64,000 bases of DNA from Bacteroidota bacterium (GTDB lineage: Bacteria > Bacteroidota > Bacteroidia > Chitinophagales > Saprospiraceae). Positions 17,676-25,861 of the stretch are shown one piece after another. Below the pieces are notes generated by a model, which saw nothing but the letters and a program-made list of their open reading frames with translations, had not been told where the DNA came from and searched no databases. A program made the position numbers and the translations under genes. The stretch covers positions 1 through 64,000 of the forward strand of contig JAIUPL010000008.1 in assembly GCA_020160935.1 (NCBI GenBank), read 5' to 3'. How positions within the stretch are numbered: position 1 is the stretch's first letter; each line of letters starts with the position of its first letter.

Positions 17676-19942
17676 CTCAGCAGTGTCGCAAACCCCTTGT
17701 ATTCCTGTTTTTCATTTCTGGGGCCTGTGAAGGTGACGACATACACATACACACCGGAAGGAGAGGCGCCACCGGTGTTCATTTGCCGGCCGTTCCATTC
17801 TTCGTTGGGGTCGGTGGTTTCAAAAACCTTTTCACCCCAACGGTTCCAGATAGTCATTTGAAAATTGGTCGACCCGAATAAAAAACCTTTTCCAAGAAAA
17901 CCGTCGTTGGTACCATCTGCATTGGGCGTGAAGGCATTAGGCATGTACCATCGAATTTCAGGAACAATATCGAGGTACTGCGTCAGAGAATCCTTACAAC
18001 CTTTGGGGTGCGTCACGATCAGACGAATCGCCATTAATCCCGTATCCGGAAAAGTAAACGTCGGATTTTGCTCGGTGGTGGTGCCGAATCGGTCGAATTG
18101 CCAGTTCCATCGGTTGGCGCCGATCGACAGGTCGGTAAACTTCACGGTATTGTTCAGGTTGCTCAGCAGGGAATCGGGATCAAAAGTGAAATTGGCCGTA
18201 GGCGAAGGCTCCACCCGAATCAGGCTGGGGTAAAAATCGGAGATAAAACATCCGATAGGAGAGGTGATTTCCACACTTACATCATACACGCCCTCCTCGG
18301 TGTAAGTGTGCATCGGACTGATGACATTTTCCACCTGGGCGCCGTCTCCAAAATCCCACTTGATATGATAGGTACTGTCGATGGGGGTCGACAGGTTGGT
18401 GAAGGTAATGGTACCCGGCACGCAGCCCAGGAAACTGCTCGGCTGAATAATGATGAGTGGAGGCGCAGGAAACCAGTTGACAACCCTCGTGGTATCATCG
18501 GAACAATTGTTTTCGTCCGTTACCCGTAATCGTACCGCATGGTCGCCGGGAATGGGGTAGAGGTAATCTGGGTTTTGCAAGGTAGACGACCCTCCGGGCA
18601 CGCCAAAATTCCATTTCCATCGATTGATAACACCTTCACCTGTGGAAAGATCGGTAAAATCTACTGGGCCTGCTACGCATGTATCGTAGGCAAAATCGAA
18701 ATTGGCTTCAATTTTCGGAAAAATATTCACCTTGATATATGCCGTGTCGCCACAAATGTCGCCAGGATTCAGGTAAAGCGTACCCAAATAAGTACCCGTA
18801 TCCGGAAATACCACGGTTGGATTCCAGTCGCTCGTATTGGTGTAGGGTGCTCCGGGAATATTGAAATTCCAGATAAAATTATCGATAAACTGTTCGTCGC
18901 GACTTTCATTGATGAATGTTACTTCATTTCTGCCGCAGGAAATCACGACATATGAACTCGGGCCTGCCGTCGAGTCGCGCTGGATATCGGCGATCACGGT
19001 CGGGCTGCAATCGGTCACATTGAACTGAAACTCTCGTTTTACAGTGGAAAGCAACACGCCATTGCGAAATTCCTGTACACAAATACCTACGACAAATTGC
19101 CCCAGCAAGTTCGGGGTGCCTGTAATCATGCCTGTCAAGGAATTAATACTTACCATCGGATTGCCCCCCATCGGATTGCCGGGCGTGTAGTTGGGTACTG
19201 CAAATGGGACATTATCAAAAGGTGGCGCGCAGGGTGGGGTAGGCACAGCCCCGTCGCAGGAGTACAGAGCCTGGCCGACGGTAATATTGCCGCCCCCGCT
19301 GAACGGACTACAAAAACTGTACACCAACTGGTCGCCATCGGCATCGGTGGCGCTGTGGTCGAACTCCAGAGGAAAATTTTTACAAATAATGATGGGAGGA
19401 AAATTGTTGAAAACAGGGCTGTTGTTGCACAATTGCTGTGCATCAGGCGTTATTTCCACCATGTACGTGGCGCCTACATCGCCGGGGTTGACAATATTGC
19501 TGATGGTTTCATTGCGGCAACAGCGTTGATAAACAACGTAATAACTCAGGTTGCTGATCGGCAAAGTTGCATTGAATACATAAGTAGCCTGTTCGACGCA
19601 GACGAATGGTACTGCCTGCACGCAATTGGGTGTATCCGGAATCAGGCGAATTGCGATAGGGCTGCCGGTGGCAAATTCGCTGAACAGGGAATTATTGGTG
19701 TAAGTGCCCTGATAAATGGCAATCTGTGCCGGGTCGTCAAAATTGGCGCCTTGCCCCGCACAGTCGCGGTACACTTTCATCGTGAAACGATATTGTCGGT
19801 TATTCCCGGTGGCTGGCCCAAGGCATTGATAAGTAATTTCACCACCGATAATGTGACGCGCCTGAACAGCCAGAGGGGTTAATATGGCAGTGAGGGTAGC
19901 AACCAAAAACGGTAATATCCCCTTTCCGATGATTTGTTTCAT
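17672..19942 (-). CDS. PKD-domain cell-surface protein with type B T9SS sorting (gliding-motility-associated) C-terminus
   Basis: 756 aa from the ATG at 19942, giving the signal peptide MKQIIGKGILPFLVATLTAI. The N-terminal ~300 residues (RHIIGGEITYQCLG, with paired Cys) are a conserved module seen in Bacteroidota adhesin-like proteins. Three to four PKD-like domains follow, marked by WNFNIPG, WKWNFGVPGGSS, IKWDFGDGAQVE and WNWQFDRFGTTT. The C-terminal ~85 residues are the type B (CHU_C-like) domain: MPNAFTPNADGTNDGF, FQMTIWNRWGEKVFET and GVYVYVVTF. It is likely exported and surface-bound, with a structural or adhesive role. The upstream long frame adds no signal sequence and was dropped. Confidence 0.9.
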   Translation of the reverse strand: MKQIIGKGILPFLVATLTAILTPLAVQARHIIGGEITYQCLGPATGNNRQYRFTMKVYRDCAGQGANFDDPAQIAIYQGTYTNNSLFSEFATGSPIAIRLIPDTPNCVQAVPFVCVEQATYVFNATLPISNLSYYVVYQRCCRNETISNIVNPGDVGATYMVEITPDAQQLCNNSPVFNNFPPIIICKNFPLEFDHSATDADGDQLVYSFCSPFSGGGNITVGQALYSCDGAVPTPPCAPPFDNVPFAVPNYTPGNPMGGNPMVSINSLTGMITGTPNLLGQFVVGICVQEFRNGVLLSTVKREFQFNVTDCSPTVIADIQRDSTAGPSSYVVISCGRNEVTFINESRDEQFIDNFIWNFNIPGAPYTNTSDWNPTVVFPDTGTYLGTLYLNPGDICGDTAYIKVNIFPKIEANFDFAYDTCVAGPVDFTDLSTGEGVINRWKWNFGVPGGSSTLQNPDYLYPIPGDHAVRLRVTDENNCSDDTTRVVNWFPAPPLIIIQPSSFLGCVPGTITFTNLSTPIDSTYHIKWDFGDGAQVENVISPMHTYTEEGVYDVSVEITSPIGCFISDFYPSLIRVEPSPTANFTFDPDSLLSNLNNTVKFTDLSIGANRWNWQFDRFGTTTEQNPTFTFPDTGLMAIRLIVTHPKGCKDSLTQYLDIVPEIRWYMPNAFTPNADGTNDGFLGKGFLFGSTNFQMTIWNRWGEKVFETTDPNEEWNGRQMNTGGASPSGVYVYVVTFTGPRNEKQEYKGFATLLR

Positions 19943-20094
19943 ATCTTGTTTTCTCAATAATTGCTTGCAATACAGCGTGTACAGGAAGTACAGACAACTA
20001 AACAAACTTTCATTTTTGCGGTTTTGCCGTAAAAGTCTGACTTTTGCCCCGCCAAATTAAGGCTACTAACGAAAACGAACTCCAATTGTTGGTT

Positions 20095-20667
20095 ATGTTC
20101 CTGCTACGCGACGACATTTCAGAGATTGCTACCATACTTTCCAAAGGCGGAACCATCTGTTACCCCACCGATACGATCTGGGGGGTAGGATGTGATGCGT
20201 TGAACGAAACAGCGGTTGCCCGCATTTCAGCCATTAAAGGCCGAACGCCCGATAAAGGGTATGTATTGCTGGTGTCGAGCATCGACATGTTGAAACAATA
20301 CGTACCAAAACTAAACCCCCGGCTGGAAACGTTACTCGCTTACCATACACGTCCATTGACGATCATTTATGAGCGAAACGTTGGGTTGCCGGCTTATGTA
20401 AAAGCGCCGGACGGCTCGGTAGCCATCCGGCTGCCACAGGATGAATTTTGCCGCGAACTTATTCAGGCCCTCGGCCGCCCCCTGGTAAGTACTTCTGCCA
20501 ACAAGAGCGGGGAGCCTTTCCCGGCTACTTTCGGCGGCATCAGCAGTGAAATTTTGGGCTCGGTAGACTATGTGGTCAAATACCGGCAGGACGACAAGGA
20601 ACCGCACGAACCTTCTTCTATCGCGCGGCTGGATCGCCACCAGGAACTGGAGTTTCTGAGAGACTGA
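20095..20667 (+). CDS. tsaC: L-threonylcarbamoyladenylate synthase (TsaC/Sua5/YrdC family)
   Basis: 190 aa, the short TsaC-type form without the Sua5 C-terminal extension. It makes threonylcarbamoyl-AMP from Thr, bicarbonate and ATP for the t6A37 modification of ANN-decoding tRNAs. Motifs are GGTICYPTDTIWGVGCDA (substrate pocket), ISAIKGRTPDKGYVLLVSS (the KxR-type motif), TRPLTIIYE and RPLVSTSANKSGEP (the STSAN signature). The frame is open back to a TTG at 20044, but that is inside a -7-like box (GACTTTTG), so I chose the ATG at 20095. Its last 50 nt overlap the 3' end of the convergent lipoprotein gene. Confidence 0.93.
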   Translation: MFLLRDDISEIATILSKGGTICYPTDTIWGVGCDALNETAVARISAIKGRTPDKGYVLLVSSIDMLKQYVPKLNPRLETLLAYHTRPLTIIYERNVGLPAYVKAPDGSVAIRLPQDEFCRELIQALGRPLVSTSANKSGEPFPATFGGISSEILGSVDYVVKYRQDDKEPHEPSSIARLDRHQELEFLRD

Positions 20668-21193
20668 TTACCTGCGACGGTTCATTGGTGGAGGCGATAC
20701 AGACGCTTTTCCACTGCCCATCTGCTTGTTTTTTGTAAATATTTACCCATGCAAAATGGGTGGATTCCTCCTGCATTTTACCTTTTTCATCCGGGTAAGT
20801 GATAACCACCCGTTTATCGACAATAACGTATGCCATGCTGCCATCGTCGGAAAAGTATATTTCCGGTGGATGCACATCTTCCCACTTTTTGTGCGTTATG
20901 CCTGCAAAATATTTTTCAAAACGGCGTATCGAAGAATCTCTTGCTAACCGACTGATTTTGCCCCGGTTAATAGAAATGGCGTTATCGGCGCTCTGGTCTA
21001 TGAGCATACGCGCATTTTCGGTCAGGTGAGCCGTTTGCTGCTCCTGATGAAGCGCCAGCAGTTCCTGCCGTGCCTTTTCCAGATTGGGTTTGCCTCTACA
21101 TGAATAAATTATTACCCCGGAAAACATCACCAGCAGGGATAAAGATGGCACAAGACGGCTCAGATAAAAATGACTGGAAATAAATGCGTGCAT
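20618..21193 (-). CDS. Lipoprotein with NTF2-like (SnoaL/DUF4440-type) domain
   Basis: 191 aa. The N-terminal hydrophobic segment ends in a lipobox-like IIYSC at residues 28-32. A helical segment (ARQELLALHQEQQTAHL) is followed by a cone-like domain of the NTF2 superfamily (DNAISINRGKISRLARD, FEKYFAGITHKKWEDVHPP, SMAYVIVDKRVVITY, WVNIYKKQADGQWKSVCIA). Family members bind small ligands or act as isomerases, but no function can be fixed. The last 16 codons overlap the end of tsaC on the other strand, an unusually long convergent overlap; the C-terminal tail (GGDPAAR) may have arisen by loss of an earlier stop. Confidence 0.75.
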   Translation of the reverse strand: MHAFISSHFYLSRLVPSLSLLVMFSGVIIYSCRGKPNLEKARQELLALHQEQQTAHLTENARMLIDQSADNAISINRGKISRLARDSSIRRFEKYFAGITHKKWEDVHPPEIYFSDDGSMAYVIVDKRVVITYPDEKGKMQEESTHFAWVNIYKKQADGQWKSVCIASTNEPSQVISLSETPVPGGDPAAR

Positions 21194-21277
21194 ACAACTT
21201 TTTTTGTTTTTTCATTACAAATGCCTGATTATCATCCCTGATAACTGATAACCAATAACTGATAACCAATCAAGTAC

Positions 21278-22816
21278 TCAGTGCGTTGCCTCTGACGGTC
21301 GCAATACGCGTCCGTTTCGCCGCCGGCGCTGGTAATCCTGCCATACATGGGCATAGTCTGCGGCCTTGTACCGGGCAAAAACCTCCGCCACCACATTCGG
21401 CATTTTCCGATAAGGCGAAATATGCAGGTCTTTGAGCAGAATATCCAGGTATTGTTGAAACCTGGTGCTCACGCCGCACGAACGCGAAGGCTCAAAATGA
21501 ATGTGCGCTCGTTTCCAGTCGCGCATGTGATTCATACTTTCCTGCATCACTGCCCGGGTCGGAAGGGCGAGTTCGCCTCGCCACAGCGCCGCCAGCCACA
21601 GCGTTCCCACTTCTACAGCGGGCACATGCATATAGCAATGATTGAAACCCGCAAAACCAACATTTGGAATGTCCGGATGGATCAAATGCCGGTACAGTTG
21701 TACGCCGTCTGGCTCCGATTCAAGCATTTTACGCAGTTCGGCAGGCATAAAAGGAAATGCCGGTGTTTGCGAACCCAGTGATAATACGACGAGGTCGCAG
21801 TCGATCACTTGTCCGTTTTTAAGATGTAACCCGTTGGGAATGAACGATTCCAGTTCGGAATGGTATGGCAAAATTCGTCCTTCGGCTACTTTCCGGTAAT
21901 AGGTTTCCGGTTCGAGGCAGGCTGCCGAACGCAGGTCGCCCTTCAGATCGTGTGCGGGTACCACGATTTGGAGCCGTTTTTGGGCTTCCAAACCCTTTCC
22001 TGCATGCAAAATATGCGTTTTAAAAACCCCTTGAATTTTTTTCCAGAACGCATTGATAACGCCGGCCGACTTCCTGTGCATCCAGCGTTCAAAAGCCGAA
22101 GGATGCGACCAGGAGGTCATCATGACGGACCCAAAGCGGTTGAAGAGCAGTTTGGTAAAGTGAAGCCCCAGAATTTTACGCGGAATCATCCATCTCGCAG
22201 TTCTGAAAACATGATACACCTGTGCCGCATGGTTGTTTGCCGCAAAGTCGGCCATATCGACGGCGCTCTTTCCAAAACCCACGACAGCGACACGTTTGTT
22301 TTGAAAAATGTCCATCGATCGCACCTCCCGTTCAGTGATTACCCGGCCTCTGAACGTGTTTTCTCCCGGAAATGCAGGGCGGTTCTTTTCATCACTGTAA
22401 TGGCCGTTCGAAACCATGACATAATCGAAGTGCCACTGCTCATATCCTTGCGGACTTTCGATGCCAAGCAGCCAGCCTCCCGATGTCTGTTGCATATCCG
22501 CCACACGATGTTGCAAGTGAGTTTTCAGTTTGAAATGTGCAACTGCGGCTTCCAGATAGCGCATGATTTGTGTGCCAGTAGGATGCCGGTCGGGTTTGAA
22601 TGGCCAGGGAAAATCGGAAATGTGGTAGTGAGGAGCAATGTTTTGAAGGCGTACATTCGGATATGCCAGCGCCCAAACGCCGCCGATAGTATCCGATTTT
22701 TCAAAAATGTCGACCTGGAAACCGGTTTTTTGAAGCATTACCGATGCGGCGATTCCGGAGATTCCACTCCCGATCACCGCCACCCTGCGCATGGCAGAGG
22801 GCGTGTGGTTGTTCAT
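21278..22816 (-). CDS. FAD/NAD(P)-dependent flavin monooxygenase (FMO/Baeyer-Villiger type)
   Basis: 512 aa from the ATG at 22816; the longer frame adds 36 residues without motif value. The FAD-binding GSGISG lies at residues 16-21 with EKSDTIGGVWAL downstream. The NADPH-binding GFGKSA lies at 180-185. Between them is FRGRVITERE, where the FMO fingerprint FxGxxxH has lost its His, so the enzyme may have a diverged role. The C-terminal half includes the ATG-like motif VVLSLGSQTPAF. It probably oxygenates a small organic substrate, but neither substrate nor pathway is evident. It is separated from the upstream haem lipoprotein gene by a 161-bp MITE-like element. Confidence 0.83.
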   Translation of the reverse strand: MNNHTPSAMRRVAVIGSGISGIAASVMLQKTGFQVDIFEKSDTIGGVWALAYPNVRLQNIAPHYHISDFPWPFKPDRHPTGTQIMRYLEAAVAHFKLKTHLQHRVADMQQTSGGWLLGIESPQGYEQWHFDYVMVSNGHYSDEKNRPAFPGENTFRGRVITEREVRSMDIFQNKRVAVVGFGKSAVDMADFAANNHAAQVYHVFRTARWMIPRKILGLHFTKLLFNRFGSVMMTSWSHPSAFERWMHRKSAGVINAFWKKIQGVFKTHILHAGKGLEAQKRLQIVVPAHDLKGDLRSAACLEPETYYRKVAEGRILPYHSELESFIPNGLHLKNGQVIDCDLVVLSLGSQTPAFPFMPAELRKMLESEPDGVQLYRHLIHPDIPNVGFAGFNHCYMHVPAVEVGTLWLAALWRGELALPTRAVMQESMNHMRDWKRAHIHFEPSRSCGVSTRFQQYLDILLKDLHISPYRKMPNVVAEVFARYKAADYAHVWQDYQRRRRNGRVLRPSEATH

Positions 22817-22965
22817 GTTTTCAATAGCAATAGTGAACCTAAAAATGCATGTATAGCATATGCTTTCGCACATGCCTGCATAAAAATGAAAAGCGCGGGG
22901 CCTTGTCATTGTAAATTTAGACAAAGCCCCGCTTCAACACAAGTAAACACCTCATCCAGGGGGGC

Positions 22966-23132
22966 TTAGAGCGTGTTATAATTTCAGTGCCGAGGCGAAA
23001 GCGGGCAAATTTTGTTTCAGGCAAGGCAAAATTTGCAGCCATAGCCGGGTGCCTTTGGCGAAAATTTTAACGCAGTATGAAACAAAAGTTGCTCGCTTGC
23101 AGCCAGGTAACTGAAATTATAACACGCTCTTA
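22966..23132. mobile_element. MITE-like element, 161 bp, TTA target duplications
   Basis: Perfect terminal inverted repeats begin GAGCGTGTTATAATTTCAGT (22969 inward and 23129 inward). Internal inverted matches include GCAAATTTTGTTTCA against TGAAACAAAAGTTGC. The element is bracketed by TTA at 22966-22968 and TTA at 23130-23132. There is no coding capacity. The right TTA is the TAA stop codon of the haem lipoprotein gene. Confidence 0.8.
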
Positions 23133-24560
23133 CTGTGCTTCCCCGAAAATGAAACTGAAATCGGTAGGTATGGTATCCTTGTTGTAAATCACATTGGCAA
23201 AGCCGTGGCAGGAAATACAGGAAGCATCTACCTGAATAAATGACTCCAGCGTAGTATTGCCCAGCCGGGAGGGCACATTGATAGTGGGTTTGTTGCCACT
23301 GCCATCATTGGCGACCGTCCATTGCGAACCGATCAGGCGATAATGTTCCCAAACCGTTCCTTTTAATTTTGCGTGCCACAACTGGTTGACTTGCTGGGTG
23401 CGATAATAAATCGGATAGGTACGGGTGATCTGGCTGCCAAATTTTTGGCCGCCCTGCTCGCCTGGCACGGCAGCAGCATACCGGGCCGCATAAGGTTGTA
23501 CAGGGTTCCATTTGTAGTGGTTGCTATCGGAAGGTAGCAGGGCAGGTGGCGTATTGACCGGGCAGGTCAGGCACTCCACATTGTAGAACGACCAGTGTTT
23601 GCTGGTATCCTGTGCCGTCTGAGCAGCCTGTACATCATCCGGGGTATTGTCTTCGTGTTCGAATGTGCTCCAGATCATGAAGGAGAAGTTGGTGGTTTTT
23701 CGAATGATATGCATACCTACAAGCCCCACTTTGGCTTCCACGGTGAAGGCTTTTCCGGTTGTACTGTTTTGTGCTGGCACTGAAATAACGGCATTACGGG
23801 TGTAGTAGCGTGTGGTATCGTCTCCCAGCCCCGGATTTAGAATGCGCCATGACGCTTTTATTTCCATAGAACCTACATCTTTGGGAAACTGACTGGAAGG
23901 CAACTGAAAACTGTTCTTGTTATTTTGGTAATAGGTCTGGATACCTGGCAGCGTAGTCAGGCCATTTTTTCGAATAAAATCTGCCTCATTTGGATTTACC
24001 CGAATTTCAAACAACACAAAATTGAGGTTGCGGTCGATCAGGGCATGTCCATCGGCCTCTTCATCTTCGTCGTCGAAACTGGATGAAGGTGCAATACCAT
24101 TGTGCAGCGGGTGTGCACTTTTAGAAAAACGATAGAAAAACTTTTTACCTTTTGCAGAAGCCTGGTTGATAGCCAGCATCAGGGGCGCATTACCCGAATC
24201 AAACAGTTGAGCAGGGTCGGTGTATGTTTCCCACACCCTGGGCGCGTCGGGATGTTCGCCGAAGTTACAGTTTTGCGGATTGCCTGATGCATCTGCAGGC
24301 CAGTTGAGGGCAATAAATGTTTGCCAGGAAAAAATGTCGAAAGGCGGCTGAAAAGCAGGGGTAAGGCTGCCCGAATAACCGAACCCGAAATTTTCTACTA
24401 CATCGATCGGCAATTGGGAACAAAGCGTGTTGCATCGGGAAGTGTCGGTGCAAAAGCAGTTGTTGATGGGTGGAGTGGGCGGTGCAGGTGTTTCTGCGAG
24501 GCGTGTACAAGCATACACGGCAGCAGCCAGGACGGCTGCGACAACAAAGGTCGTTTTCAT
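23130..24560 (-). CDS. Haem-binding lipoprotein (single CxxCH), function unknown
   Basis: 476 aa. The signal peptide ends in a lipobox-like AVYAC, followed by a Pro-rich linker (PAPPTPPINN) and a Cys-rich stretch (NCFCTDTSRCNTLC). The main domain is large and not recognised; conserved-looking parts are FDIFSWQTFIALNWP and GLVGMHIIRKTTNFSFMIW, a style seen in proteins annotated as cytochrome-c-family in Bacteroidota. Near the C-terminus CISCHGFA is a c-type haem site (CxxCH), so the protein is probably periplasmic or outer-membrane-anchored and redox-active. Its TAA coincides with the target duplication of the MITE downstream. Confidence 0.78.
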   Translation of the reverse strand: MKTTFVVAAVLAAAVYACTRLAETPAPPTPPINNCFCTDTSRCNTLCSQLPIDVVENFGFGYSGSLTPAFQPPFDIFSWQTFIALNWPADASGNPQNCNFGEHPDAPRVWETYTDPAQLFDSGNAPLMLAINQASAKGKKFFYRFSKSAHPLHNGIAPSSSFDDEDEEADGHALIDRNLNFVLFEIRVNPNEADFIRKNGLTTLPGIQTYYQNNKNSFQLPSSQFPKDVGSMEIKASWRILNPGLGDDTTRYYTRNAVISVPAQNSTTGKAFTVEAKVGLVGMHIIRKTTNFSFMIWSTFEHEDNTPDDVQAAQTAQDTSKHWSFYNVECLTCPVNTPPALLPSDSNHYKWNPVQPYAARYAAAVPGEQGGQKFGSQITRTYPIYYRTQQVNQLWHAKLKGTVWEHYRLIGSQWTVANDGSGNKPTINVPSRLGNTTLESFIQVDASCISCHGFANVIYNKDTIPTDFSFIFGEAQ

Positions 24561-24691
24561 GGTAAAGGAGATTTGATTAATAATGCGTGTCGAATCGCTC
24601 CAGGCGATTTCGGGCCTCGAGGTTGCTACGACGAAAGTAAAACAACTTTACCTTTCGGCATTCTTTATAGCAGCCAGATAATTTCTCTTGC

Positions 24692-25576
24692 ATGAAAATT
24701 CGTCGAATCCTACAATATAGCATGTACACATTGCTCGCTCTACTGCTTATCTGGATGATTGCTGTGCAAGCCGGTTGCATGGCCATGCGCACCTCCGATC
24801 GTACATGGACAAAAAAACTGCGTGAAAAAGGGCAACCTGTCCTCCCTCGGTTCATAGATGTGCCTGCTCCCACAGGCCGTAGTATTCATGCGGTGTGTGT
24901 TATAGCGGCCGACTCGATGCCCTGGGTGCTGTTTTTACATGGCTCGCCCGGCTCCTCCGACGCTTTTCTGGATTATCTGGCTGATACAACCTTGAGCAAA
25001 CATGCCAACCTGGTGGCAATCGACCGGGCCGGATTCGGATATTCCGATTTTGGCAATCCGGAGACGTCGCTGCAACGACAGGCACAGGACGTAAAAGCCG
25101 TAGCCGATTTTATCGCTCCCGGGCGCCGGTTGTTTCTGGTGGGGCACTCGCTGGGGAGCCCTGTTATTGTTCGTTTTGCTATAGACTATCCTGATCAGAC
25201 CGCAGGCATCGTCAATGTTGCCGGTTCCGTCGATCCTTCTTTGGAACCGCACCCATGGTGGCAAAAATTTATGGATGTTCCCCCTGGCAAGTGGCTGATA
25301 CCCAAATCATTCTGGGTAAGCAACCATGAAATAAGGTATCTGGAAACGGAACTGGAAACGATGAAACCACTCTGGGCGAATATCCAACGCCCAATGCATA
25401 TTATTCATGCAAAAAATGACCGGCTGGTCGATGTCGGGAATGTAGAGTTTTGTAAACGTATGCTGAGCAATGCGCCATTCGAGGTGATGCTGCTTGAAAA
25501 AGGCGATCACTTTATTCTTTGGAGCAGACAGGACGTGATACGCGACGCAGTGCTAAAAATGATTGCAGGCAAGTAA
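24692..25576 (+). CDS. Alpha/beta hydrolase, membrane- or lipid-anchored
   Basis: 294 aa. The N-terminus has a hydrophobic helix ending in a possible lipobox (VQAGC). The fold signature is clear: oxyanion motif FLHGSPGSSDAF, strand VAIDRAGFGYSDFG, nucleophile elbow GHSLGS with Ser153, acid in HAKNDRLVDVGN, and catalytic His in LEKGDHFILW. It could act on esters, amides or C-C bonds; the substrate is not predictable. It is transcribed alone, divergent from the haem lipoprotein gene; a box close to TAnnTTTG (TACCTTTC) lies 35 nt before the ATG. Downstream, a terminator and a perfect palindrome separate it from the convergent subtilase operon. Confidence 0.85.
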   Translation: MKIRRILQYSMYTLLALLLIWMIAVQAGCMAMRTSDRTWTKKLREKGQPVLPRFIDVPAPTGRSIHAVCVIAADSMPWVLFLHGSPGSSDAFLDYLADTTLSKHANLVAIDRAGFGYSDFGNPETSLQRQAQDVKAVADFIAPGRRLFLVGHSLGSPVIVRFAIDYPDQTAGIVNVAGSVDPSLEPHPWWQKFMDVPPGKWLIPKSFWVSNHEIRYLETELETMKPLWANIQRPMHIIHAKNDRLVDVGNVEFCKRMLSNAPFEVMLLEKGDHFILWSRQDVIRDAVLKMIAGK

Positions 25577-25595
25577 AAATGCAGACACCACAGCA

Positions 25596-25624
25596 CAAAA
25601 AAAACCGCCGGGGAGCCCGACGGT
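25596..25624 (-). terminator. Rho-independent terminator for the subtilase operon
   Basis: On the minus strand a stem ACCGTCGGG/CCCGGCGGT (one mismatch, short loop) is followed by eight T residues. It lies about 240 nt past the subtilase stop and just after the hydrolase stop on the other strand. The T-run supports minus-strand use only. Confidence 0.7.
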
Positions 25625-25757
25625 CATGTAGTTGTTTTCATACAACTAAAAGTCTTTTGGGATCTGTTTGGGGGTCATCAGCCATCATTGTTTGTGTATA
25701 ACAAAGGTAGATGGCATGGCCAGGGTACGAAATCCCCGGATCAGGGGGGGGGGCCAA

Positions 25758-25838
25758 CTTCGGTGTTCTAAATTCGGAGTTCGGTGTTCTAAATTTTTTG
25801 AATTTAGAACACCGAACTCCGAATTTAGAACACCGAAG
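25758..25838. repeat. Perfect 38-bp intergenic palindrome between convergent genes
   Basis: Arms 25758-25795 and 25801-25838 are perfect reverse complements with a 5-nt loop. Each arm holds two direct copies of TTCGGTGTTCTAAATT. A G run of about ten lies immediately to the left (25744-25753). It could act as a two-way terminator between the hydrolase and the subtilase gene. Confidence 0.93.
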
Positions 25839-25861
25839 TGATAACAGGCGCCATAGAGACA

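Noticed and set aside
21860-22969. 369-codon plus-strand frame opposite the flavin monooxygenase
   Set aside because: The opposite strand carries FAD and NADPH motifs in the correct order; this frame shows none.
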